Source: Agrypnia vestita
Taxonomy: Eukaryota > Arthropoda > Insecta > Trichoptera > Phryganeidae
Reading direction: 5' to 3'
DNA length: 64,000 nucleotides
Assembly: GCA_016648135.1 (NCBI GenBank)
Contig: JADDOH010000133.1
Location: 372,001 to 436,000, forward strand
Every line of letters starts with the position of its first letter. Positions within the stretch are counted from its first letter, which is position 1. The translations under genes and the position numbers were made by a program. Under the pieces are notes generated by a model, which did no database searches, was not told where the DNA came from, and was given only the letters and a program-made list of their open reading frames with translations. Positions 1 to 11,430 of the stretch are shown piece by piece.

Positions 1-534
1 AAAGGTGGCATGTATTAAAATTTTCGATCAGCTACGCGCAATAATCCACAAGGGCTCGGTCACGTATCTGGCAACTCTTTGACGATGACGTCAAGAGATG
101 TAAAATGTTAATAGCCAGTATTTGAAAAGCTGCTGTCGTTCTTTATTTTTAGCGTTAATTTCTGGCCTCGAAAGCGGTATGCGGAAGGCTTTCACGCGTG
201 GAGGGCGCCGACGAGCTACCTCATTTATCATTTACCTCTATCATCAGAAAAAAAAGGCGGCCGCGGGCGCGCGCTCGGAAGGGCGGCTTTTCGGTAAAGG
301 AAATAATACGTTGAAATGAAAACGGTTAATCCGACGAGTTCAAGCGGATATCATCTAAAAGTTATCAAACGAATCAAACGAAAAATCATAATAAATACAA
401 CAAAATTAAATCATCCGTTTTTAAATCATGAAAAAGATCCACGCGTGGAAATATTGAAGCTATGATTACTTTGTTTTAGATTTTTTGATTTTCAAATATT
501 AACGCTACAACAATTAGTGTTACAAGACAACCAT
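1..534. other. Intergenic or intronic AT-rich sequence
   Basis: No gene, RNA or repeat is recognised. A short GC-rich patch near 190-290 contains a 65-codon open frame that resembles nothing known to me. Confidence 0.5.
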
Positions 535-665
535 AAAAACACTCAGGCTTTAGAAAATCTCATAGACATACTGTGACCTCACCGTGAATCCAATCCCGTA
601 CCATCGCTATGAAAAGCCTTTGTCATGCCAATTGGATTGTGAGGACTCTTAATTATACTAAAGAA
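535..665 (-). mobile_element. Degraded tRNA-derived SINE fragment
   Basis: Read on the minus strand, this stretch shares the order of short blocks seen in the clearer SINE copies at 15241-15410 and 62503-62655: a tRNA-like B box (here mutated), then GTGAGGTCACA, then a block ending in AAGCCTGAGTGTT. The tRNA-like head is badly eroded, so this is a third, older copy. Confidence is moderate because it rests on only about 60 aligned bases. Confidence 0.45.
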
Positions 666-1982
666 AAAAGCATACAAGTCTCAGTGAATACCCGTCCACA
701 TAATATTACATTATAGAATTGCCGAATTTTCTAATCAAATAATTGATTGCACCCATTCTTTCAACAAGTCATAATTTAAAATTTCTAAGACTAAGTACCT
801 TACTTAGGATTGCTAATGAACGTTAATTATTAATTTCTAAAAAAACTTACAAACATTGTATAAACCAAATCGATTGCGTTAACGTCTATTTTGAAATAAA
901 AACCAATAAAACAAAATGTGTGTTGGGAAAATATAAATGGGCAAGGCCCATGAAATTATGTTATAAAAATTCGGCAATGAAATTTATACCCAGGAAGGAA
1001 ATGGACAGGACCATAAAGTAATACAATTTCAAAGGACATCATGCTTTATAATTTAAACACTAAAATTACATAGGCGTCAATGAAGCTGCCAAATGAATTC
1101 ACAATTACTAAGAGCCGACGTTTTTGGTGAGCCCATTTATTAATGAATTTATATCATAAAAACTTTTTACTTTAAAAAAAAAACGGTAAAAAAAGTAGGG
1201 GCGGCATTCTAAAATATGCTGACGGGCGGCAATCTAGAAAGAATTGTAAAAATGAGGCTCACGTAAATAGTTGGTACAGACACGTTTGCAACATTGTGTT
1301 CGCATGTTGCGACAAGCAAACTATTTGTGCTGCCCCGTTGTACGAAGTTCAATCATGTTACGATTTCCATAATGTTCACGGTACAATTCGTACCACGATT
1401 TCTCATCTTTATTTTATGGAATATGTAGTTTTCTTGTCGCTGTGGCGCTCTACATGCGTCCCGCTGCTGTTAGATCTAGCTCGCGAATTCCTTGACCCGC
1501 TTCCGTAGTAGGTATGTACTACCTACCAGTCGCAAACACTCTTTTACAATGTAAATATATAATTTAGAATTCAAATGCGTAACCGCCACTCCTCAATTAA
1601 TTAAAAAATAGGGTGACGTATTTGAAAATGATTGTATGCCAAAATGTGGCATTCTACAATAATTGATAACGGCTCTTTAAAACTTTGTATGTTTTAGAAA
1701 CATAATATCAAAAACATACGAATTGTAACATATCCTTTCATATTTTATGTCTTTATTTAATTAATAATACATAATAATATTACAATAAACTAATGTTAAC
1801 TTATTACATAATAATTATATTTTCTGTATCTTCTTTATCTTCTGTCATGTGATATTCTGTCTGCATTCTGTCTTAAACATGTTAATTTTAAGTTTTCAGT
1901 TTTATCACATTTTTGGTAGATTATTGTATACCTTTAGTCTTTTGCGATATAAACAGTTTTGTGTACGTATTTTTTTTTCTTT
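666..1982. other. AT-rich sequence, no feature recognised
   Basis: A 70-codon open frame at 1296-1508 (+) has no recognisable domain and sits in otherwise AT-rich, stop-dense DNA. Nothing else stands out. Confidence 0.5.
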
Positions 1983-2440
1983 TTATTTTAAATTCTTATT
2001 TCGTTTGCATGTCCATAAATATCTAAATATATTTAATCGTATTTTTAAAGCATTTTGGCTTTGTACCATTTGAAATGTTGTATATGGAAATCTAGCGTAT
2101 GGAATATTTAGCTTTAGTCCTTGTTTTACGGTGATCCAATTTAAATACCCATCATTTGCGCTATTTAAGTCTGTTCGTCTTGTTTCCGGTTCCCCAGAAG
2201 AGTATCATATATCCTATTCTACTTTTAACGTATTCCAATTTTTTTTCATAAATGATATCCACACAGGTGTGGTATCATGCACACCTGATGTGCGTTTGGC
2301 TACTCCTCGCGACATCCTCGGGACACTATAATAAGGCTATTCTGACGTCGGATCCACAGCAAGCTCATTATTTTTCCATTTCAACAATTTCAATCTCCAT
2401 CTGTAGTCATCATTTTCGATATTTTTATATATGGAGTACA
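1983..2440 (-). pseudogene. Decayed coding sequence, family not recognised
   Basis: On the minus strand one reading frame stays protein-like for about 150 codons, interrupted by only three stops (near 2334, 2216 and 2210). It then runs open for about 75 codons to a TAA at 1983-1985. The composition (for example NDDYRWRLK early and DGYLNWITVKQG later) looks like former coding sequence rather than random AT-rich DNA. I do not recognise the family. A gag-like or other transposon protein is possible, and so is a host pseudogene. There is no convincing start codon. Confidence 0.3.
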
Positions 2441-2578
2441 GCAAGTTTGTAGATGTATTCTTTGACAGCTTGACTATTTAAAAAATAAACTTGAAATCGA
2501 TTCTGAGACAGTGACAGTTTTGTAATTCATGTAATTCACTCATAGATTTGTGTACTTTATGTTAATTTTTACATCATA

Positions 2579-3239
2579 TGTGGGGTATAAAAGCAAAGGG
2601 AGCAATATCCAAAAAAATTAATGGATTCATCGAGGATTACTAATATATAATGTACTGCATTCACTGGAAACATGTTTTTGGAAGGAACAGATACATAAAA
2701 TATAGAATTCAGTATATTTTAAATCAGTGTTTCTTAACCATATTGAAAGTAAATTTAACCATTATTATTATTGTTATATTAAATTTAACCCCTTTACCAC
2801 AGTAAATTTTTCCAGCGCTCCCCCACTCCCCAACAAAAAAACATATTTAATTTATACTTTTTTCTATGTAGGTATGTATTTTATGCAATGAATTTCCTAC
2901 TACAAATAAAAAATGCTGAGAAGTATAAATAAAAAAATTATTATTTTTATTAACATTATGTATTCATTGCCTTTTCTATCACATAAACAAAATATTACTT
3001 AAAAAGAGATATTGAGTATTATGCCTCAGTTTAAATTTTTGCGTATAAAAGTGTAGTTTATTTAAAAGAAATTAAAAAATCAAATCGCCTAAAGAAAGTG
3101 TAAAAGTGTATCAGTGTGCATATCTCGTGAATGAGCTTATTTTTCTATATTGACACAATGCCCACTCGAACTTCTGCAGCGCCACCTAAATGCTAAAAAT
3201 TTAAAAACGCTCTACAATTTTTTACTTTTATACCCCACA
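2579..3239. mobile_element. MITE-like element with TGTGGGGTATAAAAG inverted ends
   Basis: The left end reads TGTGGGGTATAAAAG and the right end is its exact reverse complement. Both are flanked by TA (2577-2578 and 3240-3241), as expected for a Tc1/mariner-type target duplication. The roughly 660-bp interior is AT-rich with no transposase. A CCCCCACTCCCC tract lies near 2820. Inference: a non-autonomous Tc1/mariner-like element. The TIR is only 15 bp, so chance is unlikely but not excluded. Confidence 0.5.
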
Positions 3240-3367
3240 TATAGTGTTTTATTCAATTAATTTTCTGTGTTTATTTTTTATTAACATAATTGTTTTTTTA
3301 TAATTTGCCGATATATTTTAAAATGTGTACTGCCTTTGCTTTGGTATTGTTATTTCGATTATCTTGT

Positions 3368-3416
3368 GCAAAGAGCAATTCTTACCACTTTTCAACGAGT
3401 AAGGATTGCTCTTTGC
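3368..3416. repeat. Compact 18-bp hairpin
   Basis: GCAAAGAGCAATTCTTAC is followed after a 13-base spacer by its reverse complement with one G-T type mismatch. The fold is a tight stem-loop of about 50 bases. It could be a tiny foldback repeat or a short hairpin RNA. The stem does not extend beyond these bases, so it is short for a microRNA precursor. Confidence 0.5.
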
Positions 3417-3509
3417 GTTCAGCTAACATTTCCAGTGATGCTGTGCACCGTATGCGCGCAAATTAATAATTTGCAAAGGGTTCCAATAGCGACAATCATC
3501 CGCGTATCG

Positions 3510-4110
3510 CGGAAATAAATTGCTACTCCGTAACCAGAGAGTCGCGAAACAATTTGCTACTTCATCGCCGAGGGGTCGCAACACCGATGAAACAGCGGGG
3601 TATTCAACACGCCACGCAAACAGAAAAGGTCGCGAAAGTACGATATTTCACAATAAGAGAAAGAAAACGCGACATTTATATTCAATGCCGTGTCCCGAAA
3701 GAACACACAAAGGGACTACAACAGGTGAGGCGGGCAAATGTACGCGGGATGATCCAGTCGGCGCGGGCTCGATGCGAAAGTAATGCCCGAGCGGCCCTAC
3801 ACGTCACCGGCAACTGTGACGCATTTATCAAACAAAAAATCAAATTCTAATCTACACGGCGGAAGGCCTCGCCTTATTTATGGGCCCCGGCCGACTCCCC
3901 CGACGGCGCCGGGCGATGCGGCGGCACCTCGGCGAAAGCGCCCCGGCGATCGCTCCCCGCCGCGCCGGGCCGCCGCGCTCGCTATTCCCCCCGGGCCGAG
4001 CGACCCCGGACTGCCCTCGGGAGCCCGCGGGACGGGGACGGGCCGCGGCATGCGGCGGCGCGAACGGGTTCATGCAAAACACGTACAGTTTTTACAGCGC
4101 GGCGCGGCAA
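3510..4110. promoter_or_regulatory. CpG-rich island (core 3855-4080)
   Basis: The core is strongly GC- and CpG-rich, unlike the surrounding AT-rich DNA, and is open in several frames on both strands (+ 3783-4193, + 3880-4173, - 3852-4082). None of the three proteins, which are Arg/Pro/Gly/Ala-rich, looks like a real domain. Several overlapping open frames are what GC-rich DNA produces because stops are AT-rich. I read it as an unmethylated or regulatory island (promoter or enhancer), possibly an untranslated first exon. No clear core promoter motif was found. Confidence 0.4.
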
Positions 4111-4349
4111 ACGATCCGGGCCCGGTACGTAGACATTTTTTCAAACTCATTTTCCGCCCAAAGAAATGCGTAAAACTACTGAAATTCCCGTAGATTCTTT
4201 ATCTACTCGTCTATTATAATGAATGTTTTTTCACTTGGTAAATTTTTCACGACCGCGTGAAAAGCGATACATTTTATTCGTTTCGGAGCGTAATATGCAT
4301 ACCCATTTCTAAATAAGTAATATGCATACCCATTGCTAAACCCATTTCC

Positions 4350-4500
4350 ATTAAAGGCAGACAAACGAATGAGTATGTGTGAGCCGTGCGTGCGAAACAC
4401 ATTGTTTCGTTGTTTACGGGTGTAAACACCAACACAACGAAACAGTGTGCCTCGTACGTACGGCTTACACATACTAATTCGATTGTCTTTATTAAACGTA
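4350..4500. mobile_element. Palindromic MITE, family P, copy 1
   Basis: Two arms of about 60-70 bases are near-perfect reverse complements. The motifs GAGTATGTGTGAGCCGTGCG and CACATTGTTTCGTTG on the left return inverted on the right (CAACACAACGAAACAGTGTG and GGCTTACACATAC). The same palindrome recurs at 31469-31628 and as a half copy near 31762-31850. Open frames called on the minus strand here are products of the palindrome, not genes. Confidence 0.75.
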
Positions 4501-5087
4501 AGTAACAACCGTAGTATTTCCGGCTATAATTAGTTACTAGCACTGTAAAATCCACATTAAATCATTTCTTGATAAAACTATTGAACGTTATACGGATATA
4601 TGGATTTCATAGAAGGTTAAGCCTATTTTAAATACAATACGATGGTTCTTAACAAATATCTGTAAAGGACGATATATTTTCAAATTTTAACATGTCAAAT
4701 TGGACGATTACGTGCTGTTAACTAATTTATGCCAGCCACTAAAAATGTTACAGTAAGGCTGTACAAGTAAGTGTATTTGAGCAATTTATAAAAATCGAAT
4801 TTTCTTTTTTTTTGGAAATGCAAAAGATTTAACCGAAATTTAACTATTATTTAATAAATGTGTTTCGAATACCACGTTTTTTCAATTAAATTATAAAATA
4901 TAATTCAGAATATAGTCCCTCGATAATTAAAATAAATTGAACACAAAGGGCAAACCTTTCTTTCCCAAACAGTCGAAAAAAACGGGCGTGATACCGAGAA
5001 ATATTATTTCGAAAGAAAGATTTATATTTAATTTCGTTCATATTTTTTATTCATATTTAACTTGGTAATACAATTAATTAACTTCCA
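4501..5087. other. AT-rich sequence, no feature recognised
   Basis: No coding, RNA or repeat signal was seen. Confidence 0.5.
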
Positions 5088-5520
5088 CCCAGCCGTTTTA
5101 TCGCAGGGGTAGGCAGGGAGGATATAACGTCACATTATTGTACATGTATGTACATACACACATGTAGCATACTGCTCTTACCTTATCCACTTTCATACAT
5201 CTTCTCATGCATGCTATTCAATTATTGAAACTATTAATAGGACCGTCCTTTGATATTTATTTTATAGGATCTTGCCAGGTTTAACGCGAACCTTTATTCT
5301 TGCATACTTGCCTCATATTTTCATTGCTGTACACTCCTCGTTCACAAGTTCCACATGACCAAACCATCTCAGCGACGCTTTTTTCATTATTCGCTCAATT
5401 GTACATAGATTTATTACATGTGCGCCAAAGCAATCACATTTCCACCGCATTCAGTCACTTCTTATCCAATTCCTGGCTAAAAACTAATCTATTTTACATT
5501 GCCTGCATTCTCACACAAAA
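5088..5520 (-). mobile_element. RTE-like LINE tail, family R, copy 1 (inverted)
   Basis: Minus-strand translation gives SLRWFGHVE (plus-strand 5349-5378), the conserved block near the C-terminus of RTE-type endonuclease/reverse transcriptase proteins. Upstream of it is the family's GACTGAATGCGGTGGAAATG block. The 3' end near 5090-5115 matches the terminal TGCCTACCCCTGC block of the other copies. The frame is broken by stops and shifts. It lies tail to head with copy 2 (+), about 65 bases away, forming an inverted pair of the same family. Confidence 0.7.
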
Positions 5521-5584
5521 TAATTAAATTCAAGAAATATTTTCACTTGAAAATAATGAAAACTTCGATGTAAAACTTATTTTT

Positions 5585-6066
5585 AAGTGACATTGATGGC
5601 ATTCATCCACGGCGCAGCCTGGAGCTGGCAGAAGAGGAACGAAAGTAGATTGAATGCAGTGGATGTGTGCCTCAGACGTATGTGTGAAAATCAATTTATG
5701 ATAGAGTAAAGAATGCAGATACTAGGAACGAATGTAAAGTTGATCTTAGCATAATTAATAGATTTAAAAAAGGGTCGCTCAGATGATTTGGGCATATTGA
5801 GCGAATGAATGAGGAAAGAATGGTAAGAAAGATAATTAATGCAAGTGTTGATGGCGCCAGAAAGAGAGGGCGACCGCGGAAGACGTGGCATGACCAGATG
5901 AACCAGATGATACTGGAAGATGGTCCCGTTAGAAGCTTCAACAACCGACGAGCTTGCATGCGAAGATGTATGAATGTGGATGAGGCGAGAGTTGTATGTC
6001 AGGACAGAAGAGTGTGGCGCTCTATCCTCTCTGCCTACCCCCACGGGAGAACGGTTAGTTAGTTGA
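5585..6066 (+). pseudogene. RTE-like LINE C-terminal fragment, family R, copy 2
   Basis: The last part of an RTE-type retrotransposon polyprotein. A frame of 85 codons at 5805-6062 reads MNEERMVRKI, then a GRPRKTWHDQ motif, and ends VCQDRRVWRSILSAYP. Upstream, in the same frame, SLR*FGHIER has a TGA where the family has Trp, so the copy is dead. The N-terminal endonuclease and reverse-transcriptase catalytic regions are absent (5' truncation). Its 3' end is a short GTTAGTTAGTT run, as in copy 4. Not a host gene. Confidence 0.85.
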
Positions 6067-6291
6067 TGGCATATAAATGATTTTTCGCTGTTGAATGATA
6101 GCCGATGATATAAAACTGCTTAAATGGATTATAAAAGTGTAAACGATTTTTTGGAGTCTCAGAATATTTTAAACGCACTTTTCAATCGGTATAATGTTAA
6201 TAAACTTAACTTGAATATTCAAAAATGCAAACTTAAATGAAAGCTTTTTAATAATAAACAGTTACATCAATTATGAATACACCTTAAAATT

Positions 6292-6322
6292 AGATAAGAT
6301 AATATATAAGATAAGATAAGAA
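6292..6322. promoter_or_regulatory. Cluster of GATA-type sites
   Basis: Four AGATAAG-type words occur within about 30 bases (two, a short AT gap, then two). They match the WGATAR site of GATA transcription factors. This may be a simple-repeat accident in AT-rich DNA. Confidence 0.3.
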
Positions 6323-7480
6323 ATGAATATTTATTTCACATGTAGGACATGACAAATAATGCGTTTAAGATGCTAGGATTCAATTTGAGAGCTGCAAAAG
6401 ACAACACCAAAAACTCCTTAAAATTACAGTACCTATACGTCTCTAGTCAGAACTCGTCTAGAATTTTATTCTCCGATCCCCACACTATAATGTTCACTCT
6501 AATACTATTGAATGAGTCCAGCACAATTTAAGATTAATTTATTTTATATTTCATATGCCAAAAGTGGACAAAAACTATACCGATCTATTGTCTATACATA
6601 ATTAGATTAAATAGATTATCTGATATCAGACCTCATATTACTCCTCAAAAATGTAAATAATTATTTCAAAAGTCTAGATCTAACACAACTAATTTTCAGT
6701 CATATCCCTTCCAGGAACATTAGGCAAAATATAATAATTGTGAAAACGTTTCATTGTAATAATGAATACAAATTATCTTTCACAGATTAGGAAATGATTA
6801 TTTATGTTAATGGAATTTGGGAAATGAGGATTGTTGAGGAAGGATGATGTTACATAATATCAAATATTTTTTCTGATTCACAGTAAGTTTTAAGTAAAAT
6901 CTGTATTGAATACTTTGTAATTAAGGTAATTATTATTAGTATTATTTTTATCTTTTGTCTTTATTAGTTAATCCAGTTTTTAATTGTTCTACTTTCTATC
7001 TTACATTGTGTAATCTATATGTTTTCTATTTTATTATTATTACAATTTCATTTATTATTTCAATAATTAAAGTTAAACCTATTTTCTCTTTTTACTTCTT
7101 GAATTTTCGTTTTAATTTGATATATTTTATTTTACATTATCATGTTTAGCTATCTATTGAAAAATCATTTCTTTATATGCTTTATTTTTGTTAATTGCAC
7201 GTTGTATCGTACAGAAAATAAATTTAAAGGAATACAAAACATTTCACTCATTTATGAAAATAACGTATAGATATATTTATTAAATTTACTTGAGAACAAT
7301 TTCGCATTATCAATCTCAAGATCATTGATCAGATGTAGAATAGAAAAGAGTTATTTTCTGTATGTCTAATTATGCAGTTTTAAAAATTAACCTCGGTAAC
7401 AGTAAAGAAAATAAATAAATTGATCGTTGTAATAATTTAAATCGAATAGCGATACAAATAATAAATTACCCCCGTCAAAT
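6323..7480. other. AT-rich sequence, no feature recognised
   Basis: T-rich open frames such as 6955-7149 are hydrophobic only because of base composition. Nothing is recognised. Confidence 0.5.
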
Positions 7481-7481
7481 T

Positions 7482-7868
7482 TTGTCCACTCAATTCGGAA
7501 CGTACAGATCAATCGGGCCGTCGCTTCAAAGCAAATTACTTATTCAAACAGATCATGAGACAATCACGGCGGGATCAAAGGGAGGGGTCGGGGGTCGAAA
7601 AAGTAAATGGCGACACCCAATCCGGCGATTAGAGCGACACGAGGAAATTAAAATGCGAAATAAAAAACCTCCCCGGCACCACCATTACTCAGTCGGATCC
7701 TCCGGAAAATATATTAAACGGAGGACAGAGGAGAAAGAACGAAAGAAAGAAGAAAAAATAGAAGCGAGCTTAGCGCGACACATAATATTCCCTTATAATA
7801 AATCAAGGGACGTGGCGCTATATGCGACAACTCCGTCTATTACGGCAGCGAAGGAGCCCGGTCTCTAA
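7482..7868 (+). other. 128-codon open frame, unrecognised, possible conserved non-coding block
   Basis: The longest non-transposon frame in this part. Its product would be Lys/Arg/Glu-rich with a low-complexity RRTEEKERKKEEK stretch and no domain I know. Base composition is purine-rich and somewhat less AT-rich than the flanks. There is no clear start context, splice signal or homology, so I favour non-coding sequence. Confidence 0.2.
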
Positions 7869-8955
7869 TGCCTCGGCAGCAGGAGTGTAGGAGTATGCGG
7901 GAGGAAGGAAATTTGAATAAGACGTTGAATAGTATTATGTTTGGCACGTTTAATTTGTTACTTACACAATAAAGCAACTACGAACTCGGCGCGCACATGT
8001 GTAGTGTAGAACGATAAGACCGCTTTGCAGAGAATTAGGAGTTTAAATCATTAACGGAATTATTATTATAAGTGTGAGCGAAATACGCATAAAAATTAAT
8101 TCTCAAATTTGAAGAAAATGTATTGTACTACAAATGTATTGTATGTATGTTTTGTACTCCATTTTTTTTAAGGCGTGAAATTAGTATAATTGGGTACATG
8201 CAACCAACATCTTTTAATTTTTATTTTAAAAAATTGCGAAAAGCCTGGAGGATCAATATTAAATTAGGAGCACGTTACTGCAAAGCGAAGAAAATTAGAA
8301 AAACAACGATTACGTCAACAAACTAGTAACGCGTGAAAATGTAATTTTTAAAAATAATATTTTTTCTTGCCATTCTTATATTGACTCAGCGTTAACACTA
8401 GGTATCATTCTAATACAGATAATTCGTTGTTTGTGCAATCACTTGAGCAGTCTATCTGGATAGATTAGTATGATATTTTTAAATATATTTCTTAAACAAT
8501 TTCAAAATGGATTAAGTTATTCTTGTCCAGAAAATATCCTCAAAAAAATCCTGTTTTTACAAAACTTACATAAATTAGAAAAAAAACTTAAAACTCGATA
8601 TTTTATAAGGTTTCCGATCAGACACAATAAATTATAACGCTTAAAATGCTTAAATCGAACAAGTACGTTGAAAAATATTTTAAACAATAGCCTATGTTAT
8701 GTAACTTGTGATATCAGGAACTAAGGCAACTTATTACATAGCAGGTATTTCAATACCTAGTGCAATACCTACTAGAAGCAGAAACATACAATAAACTATC
8801 TCCTTTCGTTCTTGTTATTAAATTTAAACTTAACTTACTTAAATGACTCAAATTACACCTACTGAAATAATAAATAACATGTTCAAAATTTACTGCGCAA
8901 ATAAAACTGTTTATTTAAATTCATTTTCCTCGGCAATGAAATTGAAAATTTGATT
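7869..8955. other. AT-rich sequence, no feature recognised
   Basis: No gene or repeat was identified. Confidence 0.5.
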
Positions 8956-9084
8956 GTAAACAAAAAGCACGTTTGATGCCACATTTCAGATTGACATGCG
9001 TCAGGAAGTCACAGGACAGTAATCAAGTCAATTCTAATTTGCTAGTAATTTATGTATCATAACCGAAAAGTAAACAAAATTCAA

Positions 9085-9300
9085 AGCCGGCAGAATGGCA
9101 CGGACCCCTGTAGGTGTACAAAACACGCTATATTAATATACAGGCTATAATTATTATTACAGGTGAGCCCGGCGTGAAATCACGGCAGAATGATAAATCG
9201 TCACCAAATTCAACCGATTTGTTGGAATCGCCTGGGGGTAAAAATAAAAACCAATAAATATTGCGTCGCGGTGATTGATGGGGGTGCGCGCTTACGTACA
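9085..9300. promoter_or_regulatory. Conserved-looking block with an Exd/Hox-type site
   Basis: A moderately GC-rich block in AT-rich surroundings. TGATTGATGG at 9272-9281 matches the bipartite Extradenticle/Hox site TGATNNATNN. At 9156-9165 an ACAG|GTGAGC junction follows a T/A-rich tract and could be a weak splice or ratchet site. Function is inferred from motifs only. Confidence 0.3.
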
Positions 9301-9636
9301 AGGTTTTAATTACACTAAATATAAAAGATAAAAAGGTATGTAGGTATATAGCAAACGATTAACCGGTGCCATGCGTCAACATTTCCTACTATTATTTATT
9401 TATAATGAACGCCCTAGTGGGTTTGTACAGTACAAGAAAATTAAAAGGATTTTTATATACCTGACATAAAACATGCTTTACAGTAAATAATTAAAAATAA
9501 TAATTTAAATATAACACATTACGTAGGCAACTAAAAATATAAAGTATTTCAATTAAATTTATTTAAAAGCAATTTAAGAAATTAAGAAGTAAGTAACGCC
9601 GTTAGAATAAAACTTATGATTATGTTTTTCAAAAAG

Positions 9637-9775
9637 GGCGAAATGATTTTGTGGTGACATTATTAATAAAAATGTACTTTGTTTTCACCACTTATAAATT
9701 GAAATATGTTGATATCTTTCAATATACAAGTTGTGAAAACAAAGTGCATTGTTATTAATTATTTATAATAATGTA
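9637..9775. mobile_element. PLE-B terminal inverted repeat, ribozyme core lost
   Basis: Starts with the family signature ATGATTTTGTGGTGACATTA and continues into an inverted pair: TACTTTGTTTTCACCACTT on the left and AGTTGTGAAAACAAAGTGCA on the right. The same blocks border the ribozyme-like cores at 26.5, 28.5, 34.9 and 40.4 kb. Here the centre has collapsed to about 25 bases, so only the flanking arms remain. Confidence 0.65.
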
Positions 9776-11430
9776 TTTATAGTTCATTCTTTTTATATGC
9801 GCAGTTAAAAAGCGTTGTTTATAGGATTTTCGAAAACAAAGTTAATTTCTATTATCATCAACACTATTCCAGTTAATTTATTATCGTTTTTCATCGACCA
9901 TATTACATCATCATCCCTTGATTCTGTTTGCTTCTGTTCTGTTAAAGATCACGTTTGCAATCACTCCTAATTTATTCATTATTTAATCTACCTTTTCGCT
10001 AATTAAAATAATTTGCAATATCAAGTGGAAAATATAATAAAGAGAAAAAACATTACATTCTCTCCGCTGTTTATAAAAACAAATTGATAAAACGGGATTA
10101 CCAACGGAAGAAATCTTAATTACCCCGAGCGAACGGGGGGATGTTTCGAATATAAAAGAGACTGAAAGTTACAAGTGATCCGAAATGCGCCTTACGAATT
10201 CCCATCACGGCGTTCGTGTTTAAAGAAAAGGCCGGGCTCATTGAATTTTAACAGAACGAACATAATTAATGAAGAAAACACGGACGAAAAAGCCGAGACT
10301 GCTCTCGCTACCCCCGTACATGGCCGAGGGATGTGCAGAGAAAAACACAAAATTATTTTCACGCGGTCGTTTCTTATACGATTTTGATGATACACGGTCC
10401 AAGAAAATAAGATAATTTTCTTTTTGCATGGGTTGTTTTCAAATCAATAATGATTTCATCCTTGAGTTGAACCTGTTCCAAAAAGAAAAATCTCAGCCAC
10501 TTGCATAAACAGATGCATAGATGGTCAGTGCCAGAGGGAATAATGTCTGTAGAACTACCCAGAAGAACATGGAAAATGCAAACGGAGAAACGGGATTAAA
10601 CAAAATAAGAAAATAATATTTTGGGAAATATTCGAGGATAATATTTGCAAATTCAATCTTAGAAAGCTTTCTATTAGCCAATAAACTAGATAATAATTTT
10701 CTTGCATATTGTTACAATGTTGTAGGAGCTGTATAGTGTATAGACATGATTTGAACGCTCACGTGTCTCGTTTTTAAGTTATCGAGCTACCAAGCAAGAT
10801 CGCAGCTATTGATTTCTTACAACTTCACAATGTTGCATAAAATACATTTGATTATGGTTTTATCCCAAAAAACGCTTGGATATGTATGTTAAATGCCTGT
10901 CAGCGACACTGAATGAATAATTTAATTTTTATTAAACTTAATCCACTGAAAATACTAATTCACGGAAAATATTATATACTGGTACCACTTTCAATAAAAT
11001 TCAAAATATTAAAATTATTCCAGACTAAACACAGTACCTACTTATATTGGAAAAAATTGGATATACGAAATATTATATAACAAATACGAAAATAAAATAA
11101 TATCGCCGTTGCCTGAAAAATAATAACTTCCTCGGAATTTTCCAAACACACAATTAAAACTATTCATTCGATACTTATAAATCATGGACGAGGAACAACT
11201 GAGATACCGCAGAAAAGATACAAATTAATAACATTTCCACGTTCCCATATACCCCTAATGTCCACATTTCTATAAATGACCCAAAAAAGCTTTCCCATTC
11301 ATCCCCTGGACGTCTACACGAATAAGTTATAAACATAGTATTCAGATTACTTATTTGGTATGCACGGTAATAGAGGTATATCTCTCCAGCCTACAAGATA
11401 TGAAAGATAGCTCTAATAAACGTTATTTAG
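9776..11430. other. Mostly AT-rich; moderately GC-rich patch 10090-10400
   Basis: Overlapping frames on both strands (10175-10387 +, 10192-10395 -) resemble no protein. The patch may be conserved non-coding DNA. The remainder is featureless. Confidence 0.4.

Noticed and set aside
3783..4193. Three overlapping open frames of 76-136 codons in the CpG island
   Set aside because: Stop codons are rare in very GC-rich DNA, so several registers stay open. Products are low-complexity with no domain and no splice or start context.
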